Assembly: GCA_009809945.1 (NCBI GenBank)
Contig: WTPW01000402.1
Coordinates: 172,388 to 236,387, forward strand
Reading direction: 5' to 3'
Origin: Gigaspora margarita
Taxonomy: Eukaryota; Glomeromycota; Glomeromycetes; Diversisporales; Gigasporaceae
DNA: 64,000 bases
Shown here one piece after another: positions 11,766 through 24,477 of this stretch; position 1 is the first letter of the stretch, and each line of letters starts with the position of its first letter. The notes beneath the pieces were generated by a model. That model was not told where the DNA came from. It was given only the letters and a program-made list of their open reading frames with translations, and searched no databases. Position numbers and translations under genes: made by a program.

Positions 11766-12282
11766 TGTAGCCCATATATCAATTCTGTCCAGATGTCAAT
11801 CAGGCCAAATTAAGGGTAGAGTACAATGATCTACATTTTAATAGTGATCATGTTACTAATTTTTTTTACAATAACATTTAATTGAAATCAGGTGATGATC
11901 ATATGTTATTGTATGTTATTTATATTGTACTACCTAAGAAAATCTCAATCATCCTAACAAAATTGACAATATATACAAGTAGATTTTTTAATATAATGTG
12001 GCTTTAAAGTTTCACTACCATAAATAGAAGGGTTTGACCTATATGCCACAAAATTTTGGCCAAAATTGGATACATTCTCAAAAATCTTTATCAATGGTGT
12101 ATTTTTGCCCCTATATAAAAATTTTTTTGTATGATGATCATATATGAAAATGATTGATGTTGTACTCTACCCTTAAATTAGGGTTAGGGTAAAATTAAAG
12201 TAAAGTTAGAGATCAGTTTAGGCCAATTTTTATTTTTGGCTGTAAAAATTGATATCTGGGCAGGATTGACATCTGGGCTACA
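11766..12282. mobile_element. MITE inside the LTR fossil (TIR tgtagccca)
   Basis: The left end tgtagcccatatatcaat, then tctgtccagatgtcaa, and right end ttgatatctgggcagga, then ttgacatctgggctaca, are inverted repeats of about 35 bp. A second inner pair, gggtagagtacaatgatc and its complement, lies at 11814 and 12160. A ttagggttaggg telomere-like word sits beside the right inner arm. 517 bp, non-coding. Confidence 0.75.
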
Positions 12283-13076
12283 GCATTTCTATAACTTAAA
12301 CATGTTCTTTTACTTTATAGGCAGTTTTTCAGAATTTGTTAACTTTTTTTATTCACTTTTTCGTACTATAGAGAGCTTCTCACTCTAGAAGGTTTTCCTT
12401 TTTATTATTTCTTTCTTTGCCACTTTTATCATTATCCAATATTTCACAATTACTTTTATCTAGAGCTTTGTTATCCACAATATCCTCTTTCAGGCCAATA
12501 CTTGTAACTTTCTTTTATTAACAACACCAATTTTAGCATACCTTCTATATTTTTATGAGTTTCTTGTTCAACTTCTATACTGGTTTCAAGACCAGGTCCA
12601 AGCTTTTGATCTATATGATCTGTATTGATAGCTCTATTAATACTAGCCTGATATATTCTATCAGCCTCTTTAGTTGTTGCCAATTCTTGTTCATATATAA
12701 GTGCCTTGCTTTTATCTTTTCTATTACTTCTTTCATCTCACTATTGATTTGGTAGCAACATTCTTGGGATTTGATTTAGTCAGTGCAACCCATTTTGGCA
12801 AGTTCTAGAAAAATTATCAAGTGGTTATTTTTTTTGTTTCTTTTTCACAATAGTGTTCAAGTATATTTATTCTATTAGCATTTTCCATAGTTCTATCATT
12901 GTGCTTAACCTTTCACTTTACTTCAATTTTCATAGATTTATCTAGATCTTCAAGCAATTTTTTAACTCTACTCATGTAGCAATGGGTTTCTTCTTGACCA
13001 TTTAATATGACTATATTAGATATATTATTATCGATTTTAGTATTATGCTTATTCAGGTATTGGCATTTTTCTTTTA

Positions 13077-14462
13077 CAGTCATCCTCCCATATAATTACC
13101 TCCTATATAATCACAACTCTATATAATCACACCAAAAACATGATACTGTTTTTTTTATGTTAAAAACACCTCCATACAGTCACAATAATATTATAATCAC
13201 TATCACATTTTTTTAGAAATTGTTAGCTAATTTTAATAATAAAATTACTTCTTTACAATCACATTTATATATGAACATAGATAGTTTCTACATATAAAAG
13301 TTACGATTTTAATAATTAAATCAACTTTTATGCAATAAATAAAGTTGTTTGGAAGAATAAAATACACCTACTACAGTTGTCCTCCCATATAATCACCTCT
13401 CAGATAGTCTCAAACTCTATATAATCACACCAAAACATGATACTGTTTTTTTATTTAAAAACACCTCCATACAGTCACAATAATATTATAATCAATATCA
13501 CATTTTTTTAGAAATTGTTGGCCGATTTTAATAATAAAATTACTTCTTCACAATCACATTTATATATGAACGTAGATAGTTTCTACATATAAAAGTTACG
13601 ATTTTAATAATTAAATCAACTTTTTACAATAAGTAAAGTTGTTTGGAAGAATAAAATACACCTACTATTAAATTTTTATGCAAATGTGATAACTTTTTAT
13701 TAATATTGTTTCTCATTTTACATATCTACGAATATAGCTAAAAAATTTGTAATTTTTTTTATAGGAACGTAAACGAAAAATTATATTAATGAATATCAAC
13801 CAATTTATATAAAAATTTTATGATAGGTGTATTTTGTTCTTCTGAATAACTTTTCTTATTGCATTAAAATCGTTTCACTTAGTATTATTTTGACTTTTAT
13901 ATATAGCAACGATCAATGATCGTATATAAAATTTTTTTTAAAAAATTTTTATATACGATTGTTGATTGTTGCTATATATAAAAGTCAAAATAATACTAAG
14001 TGAATCGATTTTAATGCAATAAGAAAAGTTGTTCAGAAGAACAAAATACACCTATTATAAAATTTTTATGTAAATCAGTTGATATTTCATTAATATATTT
14101 TTCGTTTACATTCCTATAAAAAAAAATTACAAATTTTTTAGCTATATTCGTAGACACGTAAAATGAGAAACAATACTAATAAAAAGTTATCAGATTTGCA
14201 TAAAAATTTAATGGTAGGTGTATTTTATTCTTCAAACAACTTTACTTATTGTATAAAAGTTGATTTAATTATTAAAATCGTAACTTTTATATGTAGAAAC
14301 TATCTACGTTCATATATAAAATTTTTAAAATACCTCTACTAAATCACTTTTTTTATATTAATTATAATTTTTGCTTATATAGAGGTTCTTTTATAAAGTC
14401 ACACCTTTTTATAATCACATATTTGGGCATGCCCAACTGTGTGATTATAGGGGAGATGACTG
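13077..14462. mobile_element. Mariner-like foldback MITE inside the LTR fossil
   Basis: Ends are cagtcatcctcccatataat and, at the right, gtgattataggggagatgac then tg, flanked by TA on both sides (13075-13076 and 14463-14464), as Tc1/mariner elements show. The left terminal 290 bp is repeated in direct order at 13376-13665, and the core folds back around 13940. It is 1386 bp with no transposase, and related ends occur at 42749-42932. Confidence 0.8.
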
Positions 14463-15845
14463 TAGTTCGTTATTTCTATTTCATCTCACTAATTTTTTAA
14501 ACTTAATTACTTTTTTTACCCATAACTTGCAGGTATGATCAAGCTTCTTCTCTAAAAGTTCCTTTTTGTCATCTGTTATTTCTTCTTCCTCCTCAATAAG
14601 CAATTTATTATCTTTAATATTAACTCTTTTACACTTCAAATAACTTTCTACAGGCTTCATTTGTACTAAACATAAATTTGTTTTTGTGCTTGATTTTATC
14701 TCTTTTGTCTTCTTCAGTTTTCTAAGTTACTTTGTTATTGGCTTCAAAGGTTCTGGAGCTATCAAGGTAAGTTTCTTTTTTATTTTTTATAATTTTGTTC
14801 ATCTTATAATTATGACTTATTTCTACACTTTGGTAGAATTCAAATATTAGATCATTATTTTCTACTCTAGCCAAGATTTCTTCAAAAAAGACTTTAATCA
14901 AATTCATGTCCAAATTTTAGAGTATTCATGATGGTGATTTCTTCTTTTTCTTGGTTTATTTTCTAGAATAAGGTATTATAAATGATAAGAATTTTTGTAG
15001 CAATTTCTTAGTGTTGCATTTTTTCTTTTTAATTCCTTCTTTTTTCTCTTTCTTGTATAGGTTTTCATTTTGATAGCTCTTTTTGCTTGAACTAGGACCT
15101 TGGTTTCTTTCTTACAAGTACTGGGCATCAGTACATCCAGGTTTTTATAAGAGTCTTCTTTGTAGTAATCAGGTACTTACTCCTAATAATCTCTAACCTG
15201 CTACCATTTCAACAATACTAGCTAGCATTATATAGATTATTCATTTTATAGGGATGGTTCTGGTTAGCTAATTTTTAATTAACTTTTGAATATCTTTTGT
15301 TTAATTTTCTTAACTTTGGCTTTGTAATAATTTCTAATACCAGATTGTTTGTTGTAATCTTTGTCTTCCTGTATTAGATCTTTTTCATCTTTAGCAATAA
15401 TATATTTGATTGCTTTTAGTATAAAATCCAGGGCTGCAGGTATCTGTTTATTGTGAAGGGGCTACAAATACTTTTATTTATTATTTTTTGAAGTTCTCTG
15501 TCTTGTTCTTGAGTAAGTACTCTAACTAGCATAGTGCATTTCTTATCCAATAGTATTATATTCAGATACTCAAGAATATAATAACCATCGAGAACATTAT
15601 TGCTATAGGTGTTAAGAGGGTATCATAATGGCAAAGCAAGCTTTGTACTATGATATTTGATTTTAGAGTTCTTTCCTTATTGTAAAGTTCTTCTGTCTTT
15701 GTTTTAATTTTTTATACAGAACAAATACTTTGGGTAATTCACACAGAATCTGTAGCTCATACAGAGCAATCTTTAAACTTATACAGATTTTTTCTTGCAA
15801 ATTCTAGTGTCAATGCTTGTTATGAATCTTATAGTAACCATCAAT

Positions 15846-16400
15846 TGTTAACCTGCAAATTACCTCTCAGAAATCAAGGCTAGTGAAGCAACTATTAACA
15901 GGGAATCATGTGGGCACAAAGACACAAACTACACTGTGATATATTATAGTTGTTAGAGTTATATATATATGAGTATTTATATGTAAGAGGATTTATTTAT
16001 AATTGGATTTGACAATTTGAAAAAAAATGGTATGTAGTTTATAGAATTGAAAAGAAAATAAAATGTCTTTAATTAATATTTAATAAAGATTATAGCAAAT
16101 ATGTATACAAAGTAGAGCAAGTACTATCTATATTTATAGTAAAAATATTCTATATTAAAAGAAAATGGTATATCTATTATAAATGTTTGATAAATTATTT
16201 ATGATTTTACTGTAATTTTTGTTATAAACATCTAATCTAGTATAACTATCTGACCTAGTATAGCTATTCGATCTATTATAACTATCTAATTATTATAAAT
16301 AGCTGATTTGTCAGAAATTGCAAATCTAATATTTTGGGTGCAAAAATCTCGTGATCCACATAATGTATAATTCGGCCAGGGTATATTAGCATGGGTAATA
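15846..16400 (-). repeat. LTR (5' LTR relative to the minus-strand element)
   Basis: Partner of 10371-10904. It directly abuts the MITE at 16401, so that insertion may lie at or in the LTR end, which blurs the exact boundary and any target duplication. Confidence 0.8.
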
Positions 16401-16578
16401 CAGAACCCCAAAATGTCTACAAAAGGGTAAGGTTTTTCAAAAATTACTAAATATAAAAAGATCTGTAAAAAAAGACAAAAATAAGCAAACTAATTACTAT
16501 AAAAGGAAATAATCTGCACAAAAGACCAAAAATAAGCAAACTACAACCCTATACCTCTCTATATATTTTGGGGTACTG
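16401..16578. mobile_element. Small MITE with cagaaccccaaaatgt ends
   Basis: The left cagaaccccaaaatgt is mirrored by atattttggggtactg at the right. Inner acaaaagg/aagcaaact words are repeated. 178 bp, non-coding, inserted at the outer edge of the LTR. Confidence 0.6.
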
Positions 16579-17153
16579 GTATGCAGATTGCAAGAATAGA
16601 AGCTAGTATAGAACCTTTGTATTAGAGCTTCAATAGGACCCTGAACTATATATAGATAGGTCAGTGACTAGTTTGCTTGTTTTTATACAAAATTTGGCTC
16701 AAGAATGCTTGTTTTTGACCAAATTTGCAAAATTTACTATTTAAAAATACAATATTTGGTGATTTTTACCAAAATTTCCTTTTTTGGTTTTCTCTGACCT
16801 ATTTATTAATAGTTTGGAGTCTTGCTTCAATGGACCTAAACTGAGACCAAACTCTTTAGCCAAGTTCAAGTCTGATTTGAATTTCGAACTGAACTTGAAC
16901 TCAAACTATTTTAAAACTCAGTCTAGTCTGGGTCCAAATATCAAACTTTTGGCTTGGTTCAGTTTGAAAGTTTGAGTTAGTTCTGAAAGTCTAATACCCA
17001 ATCTGATATACAAGATGAAGAACATTTTATAGCATTTATGCCTGGTTTTATTATGATAACCAAATTTGTATAACAAGAGTATTGAGACCAGAAATAGTAA
17101 GTCAGTTGCTCTACAATTCAGGATATTGTATAATCTATGATTAGATTTGAAGG
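16579..17153. other. Gene-free stretch with repeated caaact/agtttg words
   Basis: 16780-16990 is rich in ggttcagtttgaaagttt-type words; a comparable block with the opposite sense lies at 18360-18550. They may be the ends of an element that brackets the foldback at 17154. No gene. Confidence 0.35.
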
Positions 17154-18030
17154 CATCCAGAAATTATGTAATTTTTTGTTACTAATAAATTTCAAAATTT
17201 TACCCTACCCACCCACACCTGATACTCTATTAGCAAATCAAATTTTATATTTTTAATATTTATTTATATGTTTCAATTTATGAAATTGATAATAACTATT
17301 TCTCTACTGGACCAATTTAGATGAGTTAACTACCAAAATGTTTGTCTCACTGAGATGATTCTAACAAGACCAAAATCATTTAAATCTGATCACAGAATCC
17401 CAAAATTTTCAACCTTTGTGTAATTTTAATGGTAATTTCTTTAATATTGAATAACTTTTACTCACTGGCCCATTTTGGATGATTTAACTAACTGAATGTT
17501 CATCTCAGTAGGATGATTCTAACAAGCCTAAAATTGCTAAATTCTAATTACAGGATTCCAAGATTGATAAAGATTTTGTTGTTTGTCTGACAATACAAAT
17601 CTTTATTGATCTTGGAATTTTGTAATTAGAATTTAGTGATTTTGGGCTTGTTAGAATCGTATCACTGAGACAAACATTTTGGTAGTTAAATCATTCAAAA
17701 TGGGCTAGTGGATCAAAATTATTCAATATTAAAAAAATTTATTTAGTGATTCTAAAAAAAATCACTATTAAAATTACACAAAAGTTAAATGAACTTGAGA
17801 TCCTGTAATTAGATTTTAACAATTTTGGGCTTGTAAGAATTATCTTAGAGAGACAAACATTTTGGTAGTTAAATTAGCTAAATCAGTCTAGTAGAGCAAT
17901 GGTTATTAATAATTTTATAATTTTATACTTTTGGCCAGAATTATAAAATCTTGACCAGAATTATAATTATAACCTGATATTTTCAGAACCCTACCCACTC
18001 ACCAAAAAATTACATAATTTCTAGGAACCC
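17154..18030. mobile_element. Foldback MITE, about 880 bp
   Basis: Ends ccagaaattatgtaattttt and aaaaattacataatttctag are inverted. The inner arms carry ctaccaaaatgtttgtctca, then gattctaacaag, repeated in both senses, and fold around about 17585. Within each arm the segment is itself duplicated. Non-coding. Confidence 0.75.
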
Positions 18031-18872
18031 CCTTATTTAAAAGAGACAAAAATTAAAAAAAATAGTATAAACAGCTTAACAGTTTTTTTTTTGTTATTTT
18101 ATTTTATACAATATATATTATAGCATATGGCAGAATATGCATCAAATGGGCTTATTTAATTTTTTTTATTATTATTTTATTTTAGACCATCACTAATCCT
18201 GACCTATTTGACCCAGATTATAACATTTTCTGACCTGTGACCTATATAGGTCATGCTACTTGAGTTAGAACATTAATATCAATATATATTTTATAAAGTG
18301 CTTCCGTTAAAGCATAATCAAAAATGAAAAATAACATTCTTATTTTCTACTGCAGAGTAGTATCCCAGACCTGAACAGGTTTGCAAAGTTTGAACTAAAC
18401 TTGATCCGAACCTATATTTATGTTTGAGTCCAGTTTAGGTTCAGTACTTTAGGTTTGGGTCTGAAATTTTTAAAATTTATTATTTGAGCCTGAGCTCTAG
18501 TCTGGTTCAATCAGATCTAAACTAGAATGGACCCAGACTTCAAAGCTCTACTTCAGACTATTTAAATAAGCAATTAAAGATTAAAAATATAGCTAGTTGT
18601 ATACTATATTGGGCAAGCTCAATATAGGATACTCATATATTTATAGGGATTTTGGCACCTTAAACTATGAAAAGAAAGTTAGAAATATTTTTGAGCAATA
18701 CTAATTTTTATTCTTATTTTCTTTTAATTATACTTTTCTTTTTATATGAACTTTTTATTGGTTTATTATATTAGTCAGAACAGTCTGAAGAGTTGGTCTA
18801 TAGTAATATTAGCAAGTTTATTTATAAGATTAGTTATAAGAAAATATGAAGATACTAATAAAGAAATTTGTA

Positions 18873-19864
18873 TGGTACACCAAGTCACTTCTCATCAAAT
18901 GCGCCAAATTTGGCTAGATATATTCAAGAAATGCCAAATTTGGCTAAATATATTTAAGGTGCACCAAATTTAAATTGGCTAGATACAACATTTGTAACTC
19001 ACTAGATAAGTATTGATTATAATCAAAATTCGTAATTTTAGTTAAACTTTAGAACTGAGTTTCTCGATAACCAATAATTAGAATTGGCTCAAATTTTTAG
19101 AGCAAATAGTATTGATATTGTCTAAAACATATTAAAATGTCAGAAAATTTTAACTTGTAGTTCTTGAGTAATTGATTTTATACGATAATCAATTTTTTTT
19201 AAAAAAAATTAACTATCGTATGCAAGCAATTACTCAAGAACTATCAGTTCAAATTTGCTGATATTTTAATATGTTTTAGACTGATATTGATACTATTTGT
19301 ATTAAAAATTTGAACCAATTCTAATCACCAGTTATCAAGAAACTTAGTCCTAAGATTTAACTAAAATTTACAAATTTTGTAAACTATCAATATTTAATCA
19401 ATTTTTATATTATCAATTATTACCAATTAAAAATCGATATATATCTATAATCAATTATAATTGATTGGTCTCAAACGATTACAATTGAATAAAATAATTA
19501 ATTATAATAAATTAAGCTGATTATAATCATTATATATCACTTTAAAAATTTTATAATGGATTTATCACTTTCATACCAATTTTATATAAATCAAATATAT
19601 GTGATGCCAATTTTGATACAATTTATATATAAAAACAAGGTGCCAATTTTATAGCTAACATAATAAATTGTATAAATTTTTTAAATTTTAATGTCTTATA
19701 ATTTTGATATTTGGACTTCTTAAAAAATTTTAACTGATAATTTAATAGAGCTAAAAATAAAGATTTATTTTTATCGATCATTTATTAAATAATTCTTTAG
19801 ATTTTATAGTTATAAGATTTTAAAAAAGCAATTAGAATTTGATGAGAAGTGACTTGGTGCACCA
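18873..19864. mobile_element. Foldback MITE with tggtgcaccaagtcacttct ends
   Basis: The left tggtacaccaagtcacttct and right agaagtgacttggtgcacca are inverted and flanked by TA. An inner palindrome has its axis at about 19203, off the element's midpoint, so one side has gained about 300 bp. Near the left end a gccaaatttggctaratata word is repeated. Non-coding. Confidence 0.8.
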
Positions 19865-19889
19865 TAGCATTTTATTTTTTGGATCTCTT

Positions 19890-20090
19890 TTTTCTAACTA
19901 TAGGAGCTTATTTAGGTTTTACTAGTACCACCTTTAAGGGTAATTAATTTTCTTCTCTTGTTTTATTTTTTCTATAGTTTTAACTCTTTATATTTCTTTT
20001 TCTATTAATTGCTCCAAGGTTTTTTTTTCTAATTCTAAATTTTCAGCTTCTCTACAATAATTTTTATTATAATACTTACTTTTTTGGGTT
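19890..20090 (-). other. Lys/Glu-rich coding-like relic
   Basis: A minus-strand frame reads like a charged coiled coil (NLELEKKTLEQLIEKE). It lies downstream, on the same strand, of the gag relic at 21240-21760 and could be part of the same fossil. No domain recognised. Confidence 0.3.
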
Positions 20091-20411
20091 CTAGCAGTGA
20101 AAAAAGACCATTTTTTATAGAAATACTAACAAAGTGAGTTGGTTATTTGCATTGCCAAGTTCAATATTATTATAATAGAAATTATTAGAACTATTCATGT
20201 GACTGGGTTATTGAAAAGTTTTAAATTAGTCACTAGGACTAAAAAAGTTTGCAGAGCTTTCTGTTAACTTTTGGGGATACTATTAAATGTATTAAGATTA
20301 TTACTACTTTTTTAGAACAATATTAGGGCCAATAGGCACAAAAAAATTGCTAAAGTTAGGTTGGAATAAGGATATAAAGCTAAAAAAAATGGGTTCTTGA
20401 TAATTTTGGTA

Positions 20412-21081
20412 TGATTCTCTAAAAGTTAGTTTCCCGCCAGCTCATTTTTCTGATACTATACCCCAACAAAATGTTTCACCTACAGCACTTTTTGTTGACA
20501 GAATCTTTCCTTAATATACCATGTTTTGATATCTCCTTTTCTTGACATCTCATATTTTCAACAAGACATTTATCTGACATAATATATTTCTAATTTGAAT
20601 TTTATCTGACACTAAATTTTATTGAATGCACTTTTTCCAACAAGAACAATAAACCTAGTGATCATTATATCTCGTAAAATTATACAGCTATGTCATTTGT
20701 TTACAAGCATTATCAACTCAGCCTAAATTATACTATCATCTAACCCTAATCTAACCCTAACCCTAACCCTAATTTAGGCCAAGTTTTTAAGTATATGATG
20801 TGATTATCTTGAATATTCAATAATTATATTTAAACGAAATTTCTAATCGAAAAAAGATCTTGTTAGAAAAAGATGTCAGAAACATATCATGTTAGAAAAA
20901 TAAATATGTTATGTTAGTAAAATATCTTTTTGAAAATATGTCCTATCAAAAAAAGAGGTGGTTGAAAACATGGTATGTTGAGAAAAGATTCTGTTAACAA
21001 AATAAGCTATAGGTGAAACATTCTGTCAGGGATATAGTATTAGAAAAATAAGCTGGTGGGGAACTAACTTTTAGGGAATCA
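20412..21081. mobile_element. Foldback MITE with telomere-like core
   Basis: The left tgattctctaaaagttag, then tttcccgccagct, is mirrored by agctggtggggaac, then taacttttagggaatca. Arms run to about 20735 and 20780. The axis is occupied by aaccctaatctaaccctaa followed by further ccctaa units, resembling the TTAGGG telomere repeat. Non-coding, about 670 bp. Confidence 0.8.
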
Positions 21082-21239
21082 AGCAACAACCTTCTTGACT
21101 TGCTGCTTGTTCTGAAGTAGTATATATTATTTGGGTATAGATAGCAAATTAAGTACTACAGAGATATAACAATTTGACCTGCTTTTCTACTTATAATATA
21201 CTAATTTAAAGGAGTTGTTAAAAGTAGATGCCTATTATT

Positions 21240-21760
21240 CTGTAGCTAATTTAACATTTTATTTGTAGCTTCAGTTAATTTTTTAATAGCTGATTTGAAT
21301 ATTAGAACCAAAGATAAAAGTCTAGCAGAAGACTAGTAGCTAATTGAGAAAATATAGAGCACTAAATTGGAATAGAAGTTAAAAAAGGTTTTGCTTGTAA
21401 GTGTCTTTATAGGCTTTAGCATATTAATAAACTGCTTGTAATGTATTAGGTACAAAAAGAGCTATAGTAAAAACAATATCAGGTCTTAACCTGTTTAGGA
21501 AAAGCTGTGCTTTAGCAGTTTTAAAATAAGATTAGGCCCTATTGTTATATGCTAAAGTAGCTTTTGAATTGCTAAGTAGTAAGTATTTATATCTCCATAG
21601 GCTTGTGCCTTCTGGTAGCAAATTGGGCAAACTATTTCTTTTCTAAAGCAGGAGTATGAAACTGTGTAATAAAATTAGAACCAAACCTTTGATTGGGCCA
21701 AACAAGATGTTACAGATATTCAAGTAATAGCTGCACTTTTTAATTAAGAAATGATTATAG
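21240..21760 (-). mobile_element. Fossil Ty3-type gag fragment
   Basis: Minus-strand frames contain short stretches typical of Ty3/gypsy-type capsid proteins, notably LFLNRLRPDI with an FVPN motif a little downstream, preceded by a YGDINTYYLAIQKL helix. No LTRs could be matched to it with confidence and no reverse transcriptase was seen. It is broken in several places and clearly old. Confidence 0.55.
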
Positions 21761-22400
21761 CAATTTTTTAGTTATTGCTAACTAAATTTGTAGCAAATAC
21801 TTTTATATTTATCCAACCAAATCATGGGTTTTTGATCAGTATTGGAAATTCAAAAAAAAATTTATGATTTTTGTAAACATAATTTTTTTTATAATGTTTA
21901 TATTAAAATAAGATGATTGCTATTTGTACACTATGTGTATGTACACACATGTATTGATATCTTAAAATCCTGATTATATAATAGCTTTTGGGGCTCTAAC
22001 AAAAAATATTCCTTGCAAAATTTTAGTAAAAACCTCCTCTAACCCTAAAGCTACCCTCACCCTAACCTTAAGCTATACTAATTTTTTATTTATAATTTAT
22101 GTTAAACAAATTCATAAATAATTAGTATGTGTGTATATACATGCAGTGTAAATTAAGAAATTTTCTAAAAATGAATAGGTTACAAATTAAATTTATAATA
22201 ATTAATATATAAAATTAAAAACTTTTGAAATTACAAATATTTTACTAACAGCTAGTATTATTTATATTTATTAATTATAAATTTATATTTAATAAAATGA
22301 ATTGTGTATTGGATCAACTCTTTCTGATTATTACTTGATCCAATTTCCAATAAAAAAAAAACAAAAAGTTTTTTGTTATGGAGTTGCCTGTACTTAAAAG
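21761..22400. other. Gene-free AT-rich stretch
   Basis: No gene. Contains a ctctaaccctaaagctaccc, then tcaccctaacc, block at 22035-22070 resembling the cores of the foldbacks, and inverted gtgtgtatgtacac-type words near 21940 and 22130, so it may be another small decayed palindrome. Confidence 0.4.
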
Positions 22401-22760
22401 CAGTGTTGTACACAAATATTGTCCTACCAATTTTATACAGACATGGACAGCCTGGAATGGGATATCTGGAACATGTCTACAATAATGTCCCAGCATGATA
22501 TTGTACATGGACAATGTTCCACTAATTTTTAACTTTGTCCTTAAAATGTCCAGAACATGTTTGCTGCGTAAAACCAATCAAATTGTAGAATTATACAGAC
22601 CCTTGGTTTGTGTTATATGAAGGATACAAAGAATTTTATTGGCTAATAATTATATATTGATTAGCCAAATATCTGGGACAAAAAAATTCTGAGTAGACAT
22701 GTCCTGGACATCCTGTTCTGGATTGTCTGCTATTCATGTCTGTATTTTATAACAATACTG
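22401..22760. mobile_element. hAT MITE with perfect 8-bp duplication
   Basis: Ends cagtgttgtacacaaata and the complement of cagtattgttataaaata, which match as terminal inverted repeats. Flanks cttaaaag at 22393-22400 and 22761-22768 are identical. The interior repeats catgtcc/ggacatg words. The cagtgttg end is a common hAT type. A long minus-strand ORF inside is spurious. Confidence 0.85.
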
Positions 22761-22768
22761 CTTAAAAG

Positions 22769-23342
22769 CATAGTAGGCTAACACAAGCATACAGTTTTTA
22801 GAAAGCTTAACTGTTTAGTCTAGATACTCCTTTCTTATATTTGGTATGCAAACCAGAAGCATTTTTGTGCAAGATAACTAGCAGGAGATAGTGCCCTTGT
22901 ACATGAAATTTTGGTGAAGGCCAAAGTTTAGTATTTTTATTGATAAAGGATCTTGTAGTAAAACAAAGAACAACAAAAAAATGAGTTTTATTTTTCTATA
23001 CTTTTTTTTAAATTTGTCTTCAAGTGATGTCTTTTACTCATTTTGATTTTCAGAATTTTGTCAAAAAGTGGATATCCAAGCTTACTTTCTTCAAAAGATC
23101 AGTAGCGTTTACTTTTCCAAATCAGGAATTTGTCCTAGGTTAAAACCAGTACTATTATAAGTGAGTTTGGTGATTGTATACAAATAAGCAATAAATAACA
23201 TATTAGAAATCTAAAGGGCATATTAAGAAATTTCTTATCAATTTTGACATATTTCGCTTTATATATATATAATGCTATAATAAGAGGTACTTATGTAGTA
23301 TTATATAATTTTTATTGTTATGGTATTTTAGATATATTAATA
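22769..23342. other. Gene-free stretch
   Basis: No gene or element recognised. Base composition at 22780-23160 is less AT-biased than its surroundings and short minus-strand frames look faintly coding, but no domain is visible. Confidence 0.35.
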
Positions 23343-23519
23343 CAGTATAACCCACAATAGTCACATTCGCATTAGTTACAATCTTTCTATAGTCACCTCA
23401 ATTCTTCTATTTAACTATATATACTATATATAAATTCTTGCTCACTTTAGTCACAATCTTGCAATGGGCTCATAGAATATCTGATTTTGGTATGTGACTA
23501 TTATTGTAGGGTTATACTG
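23343..23519. mobile_element. TA-flanked MITE, 177 bp
   Basis: Ends cagtataacccacaatagt, then cacat, and atgtgactattattgtag, then ggttatactg, are inverted over about 25 bp, with TA at 23341-23342 and 23520-23521. Tc1/mariner-type insertion. Inner tagtcac words repeat. Non-coding. Confidence 0.85.
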
Positions 23520-23521
23520 TA

Positions 23522-24477
23522 CCTTCATTCTTTAGTTTTTCTTTTTTCCTGTTTATGTTTACTTATTTTTATGAATATATTTTGGTTTTATTTGTTAAAT
23601 TTTGTTTGGTAGCTTATGTTCTTTTAATTTTCCTCCTTTTTTTTATTCAACTTTATAAAAAGCTCAGAGAGATGTTTTTTTTGAAGAAGTGGTCTATAAA
23701 ATAGTAACTGGGTACCCTGTTATTCAGAAGATGTATACATGACAAAAGTGCATAAGTAGCTTTTGTTTGATGAATACTAGTACAACAATCATACTTGGGC
23801 ACTATCTTAAAGCAGCTAGGTGTTGGCCTATAATAGTAATTAGGTATATTTGTTGTAATATGTAAGTATAATACAATAATAACTAATAAATATAGAGCAA
23901 GATTGTCAAAGGGAAAAAAATATATATATATATTTAATATAACTAAATTGTATAGCTATTTATTTATAAAATTAATATATTTAATCTTTATTTAAACAAT
24001 ATATTATTGATTATTTCTATATAATAAATTTGCCAAACTTTATATGCATATTCAAAATCAAATCATTTATAGATGAACTATTTATAAAAATTAACAAAAA
24101 ATAATTATAAGTTCTAATATATATTCTATTTCTAAGTTTATTTTATTAATTTTTTTTGTTATAAACATATACATTCTACTACTATATTATAAAGTGGAAG
24201 TATTAAAAATAATTCAACAACTTCATGATAATTAAAATAAAAAATAAAAACATTTGGAAATTTTTGATATAATGATTTTTCAGCATTTATAAGTTTTAGT
24301 AGTATAAAATTGTTAAGCAATATACAAACAAAATTCCATTCTTTAATTAATTTTTAATATTAATTAGTGAAGAAAATTTAATTTCTAAATTGAAACAAAG
24401 TTATTAATTTTTTTTGAATTTAAAGTTGCAAAGCCAGAAGTACTCTATTTGTACTTGTATTAGCATATAGTATCTTG
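23522..24477. other. Gene-free AT-rich stretch
   Basis: No gene or element recognised; long A/T runs and a short (ta)n tract near 23920. Confidence 0.5.

Larger units (their letters stand above)
10371..16400 (-). mobile_element. Fossil LTR retrotransposon with two MITE insertions
   Basis: Bounded by two direct repeats of about 540 bp. Read on the minus strand each LTR runs from tgttaccc-like to gcaggttaaca, giving TG...CA ends, and a purine tract (aagtggagaggt) lies just before the 3' LTR. A tggttactataag word just after the 5' LTR could be a primer-binding site complementary to a tRNA 3' end. The interior holds only short Lys/Glu-rich minus-strand frames; I saw no reverse transcriptase or integrase motif, so family is undecided. 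By eye the LTRs are roughly 80-90 percent alike, so the insertion is old. The element is broken many times over. MITEs at 11766-12282 and 13077-14462 entered it later. Confidence 0.7.

Noticed and set aside
13380-14300. CRISPR-like regularly spaced repeats
   Set aside because: The repeats are arms and a direct duplication of a mariner-like MITE, and the genome is eukaryotic.
22314-22577. 87-codon minus-strand ORF
   Set aside because: Overlaps most of a hAT MITE with fixed ends and duplication; spurious.
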